From the NCBI RefSeq assembly GCF_041435335.1, contig NZ_CP108430.1, positions 3,268,501 through 3,332,500 on the forward strand: DNA of 64,000 bases. Reading direction: 5' to 3'. Origin of the DNA: Streptomyces sp. NBC_01283 (GTDB lineage: Bacteria; Actinomycetota; Actinomycetes; Streptomycetales; Streptomycetaceae). Position 1 is the stretch's first letter, and every line of letters starts with the position of its first letter. A program made the position numbers and the translations under genes. Under the pieces are notes generated by a model. It was given only the letters and a program-made list of their open reading frames with translations. It was not told where the DNA came from and did not search any database. Below are positions 1-8,135 of this stretch, in pieces.

Positions 1-2
1 GG

Positions 3-533
3 GCCGAAGCCCGCGTCGCCGTCGAGGTCCTCCGCCCGCGCGCCGTCCTGACCATTCCCACCGCGCGCGCCGTGGCCTCGGCCGTCGACGCCGATCTGTC
101 CCGGCCCCTGCTCGTCGTGGACATCGGCGCCCACCTCACCGAGGTCGCCCTCCTCTGCGACGGCGATGTGATCGACGCACGGCACACCGCCCTGGGCACC
201 AGCGACGGAGACGGACCGGCTCCGTCCACGCCCACCCGGATCACCGACTCCGTCCTCGCGATGGTGAGCGCGATGCTCGAACAGGACCGCACCTCCCGGA
301 CCATGGAAGCCCTCCGGCGGGGTGCGCTGCTGGCCGGGGGCGGCGCGCTGCTTCCCGGCATCAGCCGCGGTCTCGCCGGTGCGCTGCACGCTCCCGTCCA
401 GCCCGTGCCCGCCCCGCACACCGCCGCGGTCCGCGGAGCCTCGAAACTCCTCCGGGCCGCCCACGCCCACCCCTCCGCGACCGACAACCGCACTGCCGCC
501 CACACCGACGCCGACACCACCCGTCCCCGTTAG
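3..533 (+). CDS. Actin-like ATPase, MreB/rod-shape family, C-terminal part (5' end outside window)
   Basis: The reading frame is open from the window edge, so the GTG at 72 is unlikely to be the true start. The visible part contains a phosphate-2-like stretch LLVVDIGAHLTEVALL and a glycine-rich motif GGGALLPGI. These are arranged as in the second half of MreB/Mbl and other actin-HSP70 ATPases. Such proteins polymerise at the membrane and guide peptidoglycan synthesis. The tail after about residue 135 is low-complexity (His/Thr/Asp-rich), so this is a divergent paralogue rather than a canonical MreB. The family call rests on two motifs and would need the missing N-terminus to confirm. Confidence 0.6.
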   Translation, partial: AEARVAVEVLRPRAVLTIPTARAVASAVDADLSRPLLVVDIGAHLTEVALLCDGDVIDARHTALGTSDGDGPAPSTPTRITDSVLAMVSAMLEQDRTSRTMEALRRGALLAGGGALLPGISRGLAGALHAPVQPVPAPHTAAVRGASKLLRAAHAHPSATDNRTAAHTDADTTRPR

Positions 534-588
534 TCCCGGCAGCCCGACCAACCAACCTCCCCATATCTAAATATCTAAGGAGCCTCCC

Positions 589-1230
589 GTGGCCGGCCAC
601 ATCCCCCCGGCACAGCCGCCCCCTGAAGAACACCAAAACCCCCGGACTCCCCACCCCCTCCTCTGGCGCTGGCGGCGCAATCCCCTGCGCCGCCGCAACG
701 ACCTCGTCCAGGGGTGGATCGCCGTCGGCCTCTTCCTGGCCGTCGTGACCGCCACCCCGGCCACCGTCGTCCTGGTCGGTGACACGGCCCGCCGCCACAT
801 CGAACAGACCGCCCGGCACCAGGCCGACACCCGGCACCGCACCACCGCCGTCCTCGTCCACGACGCGCCCCGCCACCCCGAACCCGGTTCGGCCGAGGCG
901 AAGAAGGTCCGGTACCCGGTCACGGTCCGCTTCACCGACCGCCACGGGCACAGCCACACCGCGCGGACGGACGTCGAACCCGCCCTGTCCGCCGGGAACT
1001 CCGTCCGCGTATGGGTGAGCGACGACGGGAAGGTCACCGAGCCGCCCCTCACCGAGGACGAGGTCCGTGACCACACCATGGGTTACGTCGTCCTGGCCGC
1101 CCTCGCCGTCCCGATCCTGGGCGCCGCCGCATACGCCTGCGCCCACCGCAGGCTGGAGCGGCACAACCTCGCCCGCTGGGAGGCGGCCTGGGCCCGTACC
1201 GCCCCTCGGTGGACCACCACTCCCCCTTGA
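589..1230 (+). CDS. Rv1733c-like membrane protein
   Basis: A 213-residue protein starting at GTG behind a TAAGGAG ribosome binding site. It has a proline-rich cytoplasmic N-terminus with WRWRRNPLRRRND just before a first membrane helix (about residues 44-64). An extracytoplasmic domain of about 100 residues follows, then a second helix near residues 165-185 and a basic C-terminus. This two-helix layout with the RRNPLRRR box matches the Rv1733c family of actinobacterial membrane proteins, whose biochemical role is unknown. It follows the MreB-like gene by 55 bases and may be co-transcribed with it. Confidence 0.75.
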   Translation: MAGHIPPAQPPPEEHQNPRTPHPLLWRWRRNPLRRRNDLVQGWIAVGLFLAVVTATPATVVLVGDTARRHIEQTARHQADTRHRTTAVLVHDAPRHPEPGSAEAKKVRYPVTVRFTDRHGHSHTARTDVEPALSAGNSVRVWVSDDGKVTEPPLTEDEVRDHTMGYVVLAALAVPILGAAAYACAHRRLERHNLARWEAAWARTAPRWTTTPP

Positions 1231-1251
1231 CCAGGCGCCGGGCCGGGGGCC

Positions 1252-2610
1252 TCAACTCCGTTGGATCGGCGGCAACTCGTACGTCCCGTCGAAGACCGCC
1301 GCGCGGGGCGTGTACATCCGCAGGACCGGGCGGAAGCGGCCCTCCGGTGTGGGCAGCCAGTTCGCCGCCGTCTTGTCGTCGGCGGGGCGCTGCGCCTGGA
1401 GGCGAAGGGTGAGGGAGCCGTCGTCGTCGTAGCTCAGGCCCGGGGTGCGGTCCCCGATGGAGTAACGGTCCACGGGGTTGTCGACCAGGTTCCGCTCCGG
1501 CAGGCCGTACATCGTCACCGACCAGAACGCGTCCACGGGCGGCGGCTTCTCGAAGCGCAGGGTGTAGGAGTGCTCGCCCTCCAGGGGCCGGCCGTCGGCG
1601 TCGTCCCACGCCATCGCGTGCGCCGCTTCGTAGCCGTGTCTGCCCCAGAGCGCGGTGTGCGCCGAGGTGGCGCGCAGCATGCGGCCCAACTCCCGGTCGG
1701 CGCAGATCCATTGGGGATCCTTGAGCGTACCGACCTCGAAGTGATCGGCGTTGTAGTCGAAGGCGTGGTACGTGCGCTGCCAGCCGTTCTGCCGCTGCGC
1801 GCCGTCCCCGCGGGTGGCCTCCTGCTCGACCTGCTCCTTGCCCGCGGCGAACCCCGCACGGAGCGCTTCGGCGAGCTCCGGTTCGGGGCGGGCGTAAGGG
1901 CTCTCGGCGTCCAGCAGACCCAGCGGCGCGAACCTCTTCTGGTACGTGCCGTCGGCCGGCGCGGGCGGGAAGGCGGCCATGCGGGCCCGCAGCTTCTCGT
2001 AGAAGAGGGTCTCCGGTTCCTCGTCGGGGATGTACGTGTGGGTCGGCAGCCCGCGGAGCTCTCCGGTCGCCGTCCAGTACGGCTCCAGGTGCGTGTCCTC
2101 CTGGAGCGCCCGCACCGCCGCCGCGTCGTCCGGGCCCGCGCAGGCCCACCGTCCGACGATCGTCGCCATCTCGGTCGGCGCGGCGATCCGGGTGGCGCCC
2201 GGCGGGACCTCCTCGTCCCAGCCGGGGGGTGTGAGCAGGTAGCTGGCCGCGCCGGTGCCGGTGGCGCGGCGGCCCACGTAGGCGAAGTTGTTGGTCCATG
2301 CGTCCACGAACTGCAGGACGTAGTAGCGACCGCCGGTGTCCGGCACGGTCAGGAGCAGGGCTCCGCCCGATAGGTCGAGCTGTGCCACCGAGTAGATGAC
2401 GTCGTTGTTGGCGTCGGCCGTGGGCGCCGCGGGGCCGTCGGGGCTTGCGGGCTTGCTGCCGTGGCTGAACTCGTTGAACGGCGCGGGGGCCACCGAGCCC
2501 ATGCCCTTGCGGGAGACGTGGTCGACTTCGTCGAGGTTGCGCACCATCGGGTAGCCGTAGATGTACGCCTCGGCCGCCAGCGCCTGGAGATCGGTCGTGC
2601 CGTCGGTCAT
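1252..2610 (-). CDS. DUF1254/DUF1214 domain protein
   Basis: A 452-residue protein with an N-terminal DUF1254 domain (AAEAYIYGYPMV, then an Asn-Asn-Asp segment) and a C-terminal DUF1214 domain (FWSVTMYGLPERNLVDNP, ending in the PVLRMYTP region). The two domains occur together in a widespread family of unknown function, sometimes found near catabolic genes. No signal peptide is obvious. The gene faces the Rv1733c-like gene, with only 21 bases between the stop codons. Its upstream region carries an 11-base direct repeat. Confidence 0.85.
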   Translation of the reverse strand: MTDGTTDLQALAAEAYIYGYPMVRNLDEVDHVSRKGMGSVAPAPFNEFSHGSKPASPDGPAAPTADANNDVIYSVAQLDLSGGALLLTVPDTGGRYYVLQFVDAWTNNFAYVGRRATGTGAASYLLTPPGWDEEVPPGATRIAAPTEMATIVGRWACAGPDDAAAVRALQEDTHLEPYWTATGELRGLPTHTYIPDEEPETLFYEKLRARMAAFPPAPADGTYQKRFAPLGLLDAESPYARPEPELAEALRAGFAAGKEQVEQEATRGDGAQRQNGWQRTYHAFDYNADHFEVGTLKDPQWICADRELGRMLRATSAHTALWGRHGYEAAHAMAWDDADGRPLEGEHSYTLRFEKPPPVDAFWSVTMYGLPERNLVDNPVDRYSIGDRTPGLSYDDDGSLTLRLQAQRPADDKTAANWLPTPEGRFRPVLRMYTPRAAVFDGTYELPPIQRS

Positions 2611-2623
2611 GCCCGCCGCCTTC

Positions 2624-2685
2624 TCGTGATCAAGCTCGCTCGTCGTTCTTCGTTCGTTGCTCGTCGTGCGCAGTTCGTGATCAAG
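2624..2685. promoter_or_regulatory. Pair of 11-base direct repeats upstream of the DUF1254 gene
   Basis: TCGTGATCAAG occurs at 2624-2634 and again at 2675-2685, 51 bases apart, close to five helical turns. Each copy contains the palindrome TGATCA. The sites lie just upstream of the start at 2610 and could bind a regulator. No regulator gene is adjacent. Confidence 0.35.
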
Positions 2686-2789
2686 GTTCTAGGGCCATGG
2701 TCGGGCCGCCGTGCCCCTCCTGCCACTCCTGCCGCTCACGCGGCGTGGCGTGGGCGGGGTGTGGGCCGGGGGGGCTGTCGGCTGGTCGG

Positions 2790-3056
2790 TCACTCCTGCG
2801 TGTCCGGGGGTGCCTGATCGCCGTAGCGGCGCTCGAACTTGGCCACCTGACCCTCGGAGTCCACGACGCGGGCGCGGCCCGTGTAGAAGGGGTGGCTCTC
2901 GGAGGAGATCTCCACCTCCACCAGCGGGTACGTCTCTCCGTCGTCCCACTCGATGGTCTGGTCGCTCTCCGCGGTGGAGCGGGTGAGGAAGGCGTAGCCC
3001 GCCGAGCGGTCCCGGAAGACGACGGGCCGGTAGTTGCTGTCCTTGTCCTGGGTCAT
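2790..3056 (-). CDS. rpmE2: 50S ribosomal protein L31 type B (zinc-independent form)
   Basis: An 88-residue protein containing [20 protein letters not shown] and [16 protein letters not shown], which are signatures of L31 type B. The CxxC zinc-binding pairs of ordinary L31 are absent, so this is the C-minus form. In Streptomyces and other bacteria such forms replace zinc L31 when zinc is scarce and are usually under Zur control. I see no clear Zur palindrome directly upstream. The usual N-terminal start (Lys-x-Asp-Ile-His-Pro) is altered to DKDSNYRP. The gene lies downstream of ku but is separated from it by a strong hairpin. Confidence 0.93.
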   Translation of the reverse strand: MTQDKDSNYRPVVFRDRSAGYAFLTRSTAESDQTIEWDDGETYPLVEVEISSESHPFYTGRARVVDSEGQVAKFERRYGDQAPPDTQE

Positions 3057-3104
3057 GCCTCCAGGTTGCTCGCGTACGGGCGCTGCGGCGAGCCTGGACG
3101 GCCA

Positions 3105-3138
3105 CGCGGGCTACGGGCCGCGGGCCCCGTAGCCCGCG
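3105..3138 (-). terminator. Strong hairpin between ku and rpmE2
   Basis: CGCGGGCTACGGG at 3105-3117 pairs perfectly with 3126-3138, giving a 13-base-pair stem and an 8-base loop. It lies after the ku stop codon in the direction of transcription. There is no U tract, as is common for Streptomyces terminators. Confidence 0.65.
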
Positions 3139-3204
3139 GCCCGAACAGCCCTCCCCATCCACCCACCCGATTGCCCCGCCCCAGCCCCGCCCCAGCCCCG
3201 CGCC

Positions 3205-4209
3205 CTATGCCGGAGCCCGCTTCTTGGCCGAGGGCTTCTTCGCCGCCGTGTTCTTCGCAGTCGTCTTCTTCGCCGCCGTCTTCTTCGCAGTGGACTTCTT
3301 GCCCCCCACCTCCTTCGGCGTCGTCCTCGTCCGCGTCGCCGCCGTCTTCTTCGCCGCGGCCCGCTTCCGCTGGCCGCCGCCCGCCAGCGGTGTCACCTCC
3401 GCCACCGACCCGTCACCCCGGTCCTTCTTCTTCGCCGCGCGCACGCTCTTCTCCAGCGCCGCCATGAGGTCGATCACCTTGCCCTCGCCCGAGTCCCCCT
3501 CAGCGGCCAGCTCCGTGGGAGCTGCGCCGGACGCCTTTGCGGTGATCAGTTCCTCCACCGCCGCCCGGTAGTCGTCATGGAGAGTGGACACGTCGACCTC
3601 CCCCAACGTGTCCATCAGCGCGTCCGCCAGGTCCAGCTCCGCGTCCCGCACCTTGACCCGGGCGTCCGGAGCAACGCCCTCCGGTTCCCGGATCTCGTCC
3701 GGCCACAGCAGTCCGTGCATCGCGATGACGTCGTCCACCACCCGCAGCATCCCCAGCCGCTCCCGCCCCCGCAGCGCGTACCTGGCGATCGCCACCTTCT
3801 CGCTCCGCTTCAGCGCCTCCCGCAGCAGCGTGTACGGCTTCGCCGCGGGCACCCCGTTGGCCGACAAGTAGTACGCCGTGTCCATCTGCATCGGATCGAC
3901 CCCGTCCGCCGGTACGAAGGCGACGATCTCGATCGTCTTGGCCGTCGGGAGCGGCAGGGCCGCCAGATCCCCGTCCGTGATCGGGATGATCGAGCCGTCC
4001 GCGTCCTCGTACCCCTTGCCGATCTCGGCGGACGTCACCTCCCGCTCCTCCAGCTCGCACACCTTGCGGTAGCGGACCCGGCCCCCGTCCTCCGTGTGGA
4101 TCTGCCGGAAGGAGACCGAGTGGTTCTCGGTGGCGTTCATGAGCTTGATCGGGATGCTGACCAAGCCGAAGGAGATCGCACCGTTCCATATGGATCGCAC
4201 GTCAGGCAC
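3205..4209 (-). CDS. ku: DNA end-binding protein Ku
   Basis: A 334-residue bacterial Ku. The N-terminus IWNGAISFGLVSIPIKL and the segments RYRKVCELEEREV and VAIARYALRGRERL are typical of the Ku beta-barrel core (about residues 1-255). The core forms a ring on double-strand break ends and recruits LigD-type ligases. The C-terminal 65 or so residues are a Lys/Ala-rich tail of KKTAAKK-like repeats, which in the family adds DNA binding. The gene is divergent from the polymerase and ligase genes with 60 bases between starts, forming a complete non-homologous end-joining locus. Confidence 0.96.
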   Translation of the reverse strand: MPDVRSIWNGAISFGLVSIPIKLMNATENHSVSFRQIHTEDGGRVRYRKVCELEEREVTSAEIGKGYEDADGSIIPITDGDLAALPLPTAKTIEIVAFVPADGVDPMQMDTAYYLSANGVPAAKPYTLLREALKRSEKVAIARYALRGRERLGMLRVVDDVIAMHGLLWPDEIREPEGVAPDARVKVRDAELDLADALMDTLGEVDVSTLHDDYRAAVEELITAKASGAAPTELAAEGDSGEGKVIDLMAALEKSVRAAKKKDRGDGSVAEVTPLAGGGQRKRAAAKKTAATRTRTTPKEVGGKKSTAKKTAAKKTTAKNTAAKKPSAKKRAPA

Positions 4210-4269
4210 CTCTCAGCAGCCGAGCATCGATTTAGTCCATATTCGACACATTCGTGGGATTCTCATCGT

Positions 4270-5226
4270 ATGACGCCGATCACCGAGGTGGAGGGGCGGC
4301 GGCTGGCCCTCAGCAATCTCGACAAGGTCCTCTACTCCGCGTCCGGCTTCACCAAGGGCGAGCTGCTGCACTACTACGCCAGCACGGCGGAGGCCCTCCT
4401 CCCGCACCTCCGCAACCGGCCCGTCTCCTTCCTCCGTTTCCCGGACGGGCCGGACGGCCAGCGCTTCTTCTCCAAGAACGTTCCCCCGGGCACCCCCGAC
4501 TGGGTGCACACCGCCGACGTACCGCGCTCGGACGGGAACACCCGGCAGGTCGTCGTGGACGACCTGGCCACCCTGATGTGGGCGGGCAACCTCGTCACCG
4601 AGTTCCACACCCACCAGTGGCAGGCCGACGCCCCCGCCATGGCCGACCGGCTCGTGCTCGACCTGGACCCCGGCGAGCCCGCCAGCGTCGTCGAATGCTG
4701 CCGGGCGGCCCTCTGGCTGCGCGAGCGCCTCCGGGCGGACGGCCTGGGGGTCTACGCGAAGACCTCGGGCTCCAAGGGGCTGCATCTGCTCTGCCCCCTG
4801 GAGCCGACGCCCTCCGAGCAGGTGACCGCGTACGCGAAGAAGCTCGCCCAGGAAGCCGAGGCCGAACTGCCCGACCTGGTCGTCCACCGGATGACCCGCA
4901 GCCTGCGCCCCGGCAAGGTCTTCGTCGACTTCAGCCAGAACGCCGCCGCGAAGACGACCGCCACCCCCTACACCCTCCGCGCCCGCCCGGACCCCACCGT
5001 CTCCACCCCCGTGACCTGGGAGGAAGTCGAGGAGGCGGGCTCCCGCGCAGGCACCCCCACAGGCACGCGCACAGCCCACCGGGCAGGCGACACCACAGGC
5101 ACCCCGCCACCGCTCGTCTTCCTCGCCTCCGACATCGCACCCCGCCTCGCCCGCCACGGAGACCTCCTGGCCCCCCTCACCGATCCGGCCCAGGCCCGCC
5201 CCCTCCCCGGCAAGGCCGCCCCATGA
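4270..5226 (+). CDS. ligD: LigD-type polymerase/primase domain protein (NHEJ polymerase)
   Basis: A 318-residue stand-alone LigD polymerase domain (archaeo-eukaryotic primase superfamily). The motif RLVLDLDPGE holds the metal-binding acidic pair, TSGSKGLHLLCPL holds the conserved Ser/His, and SLRPGKVFVDFSQN is the third motif. It fills gaps with ribo- or deoxyribonucleotides at ends held by Ku. In Mycobacterium the polymerase, nuclease and ligase domains are fused in one LigD. Here polymerase and ligase are separate genes, and no phosphoesterase domain is visible. The stop codon overlaps the ligase start (ATGA). Confidence 0.93.
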   Translation: MTPITEVEGRRLALSNLDKVLYSASGFTKGELLHYYASTAEALLPHLRNRPVSFLRFPDGPDGQRFFSKNVPPGTPDWVHTADVPRSDGNTRQVVVDDLATLMWAGNLVTEFHTHQWQADAPAMADRLVLDLDPGEPASVVECCRAALWLRERLRADGLGVYAKTSGSKGLHLLCPLEPTPSEQVTAYAKKLAQEAEAELPDLVVHRMTRSLRPGKVFVDFSQNAAAKTTATPYTLRARPDPTVSTPVTWEEVEEAGSRAGTPTGTRTAHRAGDTTGTPPPLVFLASDIAPRLARHGDLLAPLTDPAQARPLPGKAAP

Positions 5227-6104
5227 TCACTCCGCCCCTCCGGGTCGCCCTCGCCGATTCCGTGACCGCCCTGCCGCAGGGTGGCGGCTGGGCCTACGAG
5301 CCGAAGTTCGACGGTCACCGTCTGGTCGTCTTCGCCGACGGCCACCGCGTACGACTACAGGCCCGCTCCGGACGGTTCGTCACCACCGCGTTCCCCGATC
5401 TCGCCGAGGCCGCGGCACGGCTGCCCGCCGGGACCGTGCTCGACGGCGAAGTGGTCGTCTGGGCCGACGGGCGCATCGATTTCGGTGCCGTCCAGCAGCG
5501 CGCCGCCGCCACCCGCGCCCGCTCCACGCACCTCGCGCGCACGCTCCCCGCTTCGTACGCCGCCTTCGATCTGCTCGCCGACGGGGGCGAGGACTGCCGC
5601 GCGCTGCCGTACGAGGAACGGCGCGCACGCCTCGTACGGGTCCTCGAACCGCTCGGCCCGCCGCTCCAGCCCGTGCCGATGACGACCGACCGCGAACTGG
5701 CCCTGACCTGGTACGAGACCCTGCCCGCCACCGGCATCGAGGGGCTCGTGCTCAAGCGGCTCGACGGGGCCTACCGGGGCGGCACGCGCGCGTGGCTGAA
5801 ACTGCGGCACAGCGACACGCGGGACGCGGTGGTCGTCGGGTTCACCGGGAGCGGCGCACGGCCGCAGGCCCTCGTGCTCGTCCTGCCGGGGGACGGCACG
5901 CCCGTGGTGTCGTCACCGCTCCCCCCCGCGCTGCGGACGGCGGCCGGAGCGGCGTTGCCGACGGCCAGGGGCGAGGGGACCGCGATCGCCGTCGGGATCG
6001 GCGAGGTCACGTATGCCGCCCTGCCGTCCGAGCCGCCCGTCACGGTAGAGGTGCGGCAGAACACGACCCGGCACGCGACAGCGGTGGTCGTCCGCTTCCG
6101 CTGA
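5223..6104 (+). CDS. ATP-dependent DNA ligase (NHEJ ligase)
   Basis: A 293-residue ATP-dependent ligase. EPKFDGHR at about residues 26-33 is motif I with the adenylated lysine. LDGEVVVW is motif III, GIEGLVLKR is motif IV and AWLKLRH is motif V. The OB-fold part is shorter and more divergent than in LigD fusions. It seals nicks after end processing by Ku and the polymerase encoded just upstream. The start overlaps the previous stop by four bases, which indicates translational coupling. Confidence 0.93.
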   Translation: MITPPLRVALADSVTALPQGGGWAYEPKFDGHRLVVFADGHRVRLQARSGRFVTTAFPDLAEAAARLPAGTVLDGEVVVWADGRIDFGAVQQRAAATRARSTHLARTLPASYAAFDLLADGGEDCRALPYEERRARLVRVLEPLGPPLQPVPMTTDRELALTWYETLPATGIEGLVLKRLDGAYRGGTRAWLKLRHSDTRDAVVVGFTGSGARPQALVLVLPGDGTPVVSSPLPPALRTAAGAALPTARGEGTAIAVGIGEVTYAALPSEPPVTVEVRQNTTRHATAVVVRFR

Positions 6105-6159
6105 GCCCCCCCCGAACCCAACCAGGCCACAGATCAAGCGTGACCGGCGTCACATCTAA

Positions 6160-6222
6160 TCAAGTTTGACTAGCCAGTCGATGGAGCATAACTTTCCTTA
6201 CGCACCCCGTAGTCAAACTTGA
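6160..6222 (+). promoter_or_regulatory. Promoter framed by two operator copies, upstream of the SnoaL-like gene
   Basis: A good housekeeping-type promoter is visible: TTGACT at 6166-6171, a 17-base spacer, and TAACTT at 6189-6194. CAAGTTTGACTA at 6161-6172 overlaps the -35 box. Its exact reverse complement TAGTCAAACTTG lies at 6210-6221, in the expected early transcribed region. Each arm is itself nearly palindromic (TCAAGTTTGA). This arrangement fits repression by a dimeric regulator of MarR or TetR type. No such regulator is encoded next to it. Confidence 0.7.
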
Positions 6223-6234
6223 CCAGGAGACCGC

Positions 6235-6663
6235 ATGACCGTTCTGCCCGAGACCGGATACGTCCCGACCGACGACGACCGCGCGAGCCTGGCCGCCTGG
6301 TTCGCCGAGTACGACGCACACAGCGCGAAGCGCGATGTGGAGCGCATGGCCGACCTGGCCGTCTTCCCGCTCAACCTGGTCAGCGACGACTCCGCGGGCG
6401 ACGGGCGCTCCGCGCAGTGGGACCGGGAACAGTTCGTCGCGACCATGACGCACGTGATGGGGGACGGCAGCGAGGAGATCACCTTCGAGTCCACGCGCAC
6501 GCCCGTGTTCCTCTCCCCCGCCATGGCCGTGGTCTTCACCGACTCGGTGATGACGGCGAACGGCGAGACACAGCAGCTGCGGTACGCCGACATCCTGCTG
6601 AAGCGGGGCGGGGCCTGGGCGTTCCAGACCATGATCCAGGGCGGCTGGGGCGACAACCTCTAG
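6235..6663 (+). CDS. SnoaL/NTF2-like fold protein
   Basis: A 142-residue protein with the length and pattern of the SnoaL-like/NTF2-like superfamily: an N-terminal helix pair (LAAWFAEYDAHSAKRDVERM), then a strand-rich half ending GAWAFQTMIQGG. Members include isomerases, cyclases and proteins of unknown function, so the reaction cannot be inferred. It has an AGGAG ribosome binding site and sits alone behind the operator-framed promoter described above. Confidence 0.65.
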   Translation: MTVLPETGYVPTDDDRASLAAWFAEYDAHSAKRDVERMADLAVFPLNLVSDDSAGDGRSAQWDREQFVATMTHVMGDGSEEITFESTRTPVFLSPAMAVVFTDSVMTANGETQQLRYADILLKRGGAWAFQTMIQGGWGDNL

Positions 6664-6699
6664 ACCCGCGGTCGCGACCTACAGCCGCAGCCGCAACGC

Positions 6700-7503
6700 C
6701 TAGACCCGCAGCCACGTACGCCGGTCGCGGGCCATCGCGTGCAGCGCCTCCACATCGGCCGGTTTCAGTACGCCGCCGATCCGCGCGAGGGCCGACACCT
6801 CCCCGTCGCGCACGATCCGCACCTCGCGCGGCGGGGACGTGACGTCCAGGTCCGTCGCCCCGGAGAGGGCGAGGACCGGGCGGATCTCGGCGGTCAGCGC
6901 GAAGGACGCCCGGTCGGCGTCGGCGCGGAGCTCCCGCAGAAGTGGACGCGGGTCCGCGCGGCCGACCGTGACCATCGGGTCGGCGACGCGCACCCGCTGC
7001 TTACGGGCGGGGAGCGTGTGGACGCTGAACAGGCCGCCGGGCCCGATCAGGAGGTGGTGGAGGCGGGCGCCGCCCGGCAGCGGCACCGAGTGCAGGGTGT
7101 GCCAGCCCGCGCCTTCGAGGCCGTCGAGCACCTCACCGATGGACTGCTCGGCGGTGAGCGCCCGCTGCCGCGGGTCGGCGCGCAGCCTGCGGGCGGGGGC
7201 CGGGTCGCGGTCCAGGGCGATCAGGAGGGCCTCGCCGGGGCGGTTCGGGGCCAGGTCGTCGTCCGGGTGGAGGGCGAGGCGGGCCAGCTCGGCGGGGGTG
7301 GGGACGGGCGGTGGGCCGACCGAGAAACCGCCGGTCAGGAAGGGGGCGAGGGCGCGCAGGACGGCTTCCCTGTGCTCCTCGCCGAGCAGGTTCACGCGGG
7401 ACGACTCCCTCTCGTACCACGCCACGTTCCTGCCGTCCGCGAGGCAGACGTACAGCCGCTCCTGTCCGTGCCGCCAGGCCGGTATGACGCGCAGTCCGCT
7501 CAT
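6700..7503 (-). CDS. NERD domain protein (nuclease-related)
   Basis: A 267-residue protein. Its central part, EQSIGEVLDGLEGAGWHTLH followed by HHLLIGPGGLFSVHT, is the NERD core, with the conserved Glu of the first helix and the IGPGG strand-turn. NERD is related to restriction-endonuclease-like folds, and most members have no known substrate. The N-terminal 100 residues (WRHGQERLYVCLADGRNVAWY) resemble other Streptomyces NERD proteins. No membrane segments are visible. It is transcribed towards the SnoaL-like gene and away from the sortase cluster. Confidence 0.75.
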   Translation of the reverse strand: MSGLRVIPAWRHGQERLYVCLADGRNVAWYERESSRVNLLGEEHREAVLRALAPFLTGGFSVGPPPVPTPAELARLALHPDDDLAPNRPGEALLIALDRDPAPARRLRADPRQRALTAEQSIGEVLDGLEGAGWHTLHSVPLPGGARLHHLLIGPGGLFSVHTLPARKQRVRVADPMVTVGRADPRPLLRELRADADRASFALTAEIRPVLALSGATDLDVTSPPREVRIVRDGEVSALARIGGVLKPADVEALHAMARDRRTWLRV

Positions 7504-7770
7504 GCACCATCACCCCATGGACCATGGGAGCAGCAAGGACATGCCTTGGGCAAGAACCTGGGCGACGCGGAAGGAAGTTGAGCCATTCGCCGCCGGGCGA
7601 AGTCGAGCCACTCGTCACAGCACCGCCCCCGCAGTTATGGCCCGCTGTTACATAGCCGACTAAAGGCCGCAATAGCGGACACCTACCTTCGGAGGCGTCC
7701 TCTTCGCTCCCTCACAGCGATCCGCCTCCGTCAGGCTCCGTCAGCCTCCAGCCGTAAGGAACGACCGCTC

Positions 7771-8064
7771 ATGAGCAGCCACCGCCGTCGCACCCTCCTC
7801 CGTTCCGCCGCCGTGACCACCGTCGTCGGGGGCGCGCTCCTCATGCCGGCCGTGGCCGCCGTCGCGGACGCGCCGGAGCACTCCGAGGGCACGCGGACGG
7901 TGGCGCCACTCGCCCCCGGCACCCCGGAGGGCGGGGTCAAGGCCGGTACCGAGGGGTTCCACAGCGGCGACCCGGTATTCATCGCCGCCGGTGGTGCCAT
8001 GGCGGCGGCCGGTGCGGCCGGTCTCGGGTACGCGATGCTGCGCCGCGGCCGCACCGACGCCTGA
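7771..8064 (+). CDS. Small exported protein with C-terminal membrane anchor, next to sortase
   Basis: A 97-residue protein. It has a twin-arginine-like or Sec-type signal (RRRTLLRSAAVTTVVGGALL, cleavage near AVADA), a short Pro/Gly-rich exported segment, then a hydrophobic helix (FIAAGGAMAAAGAAGLGYAML) followed by RRGR. This is the layout of a wall or membrane-anchored surface protein, but no LPxTG-like motif precedes the helix. It lies 71 bases before the class F sortase gene and may be its partner. That link is inference from position only. Confidence 0.6.
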   Translation: MSSHRRRTLLRSAAVTTVVGGALLMPAVAAVADAPEHSEGTRTVAPLAPGTPEGGVKAGTEGFHSGDPVFIAAGGAMAAAGAAGLGYAMLRRGRTDA

Positions 8065-8135
8065 GCCCGCCCCTCCGCGACCAGACGCGACCAGACGCAA
8101 CCAGGCGCGCGACCAAGGCCACCCCAGGAGCCCCC

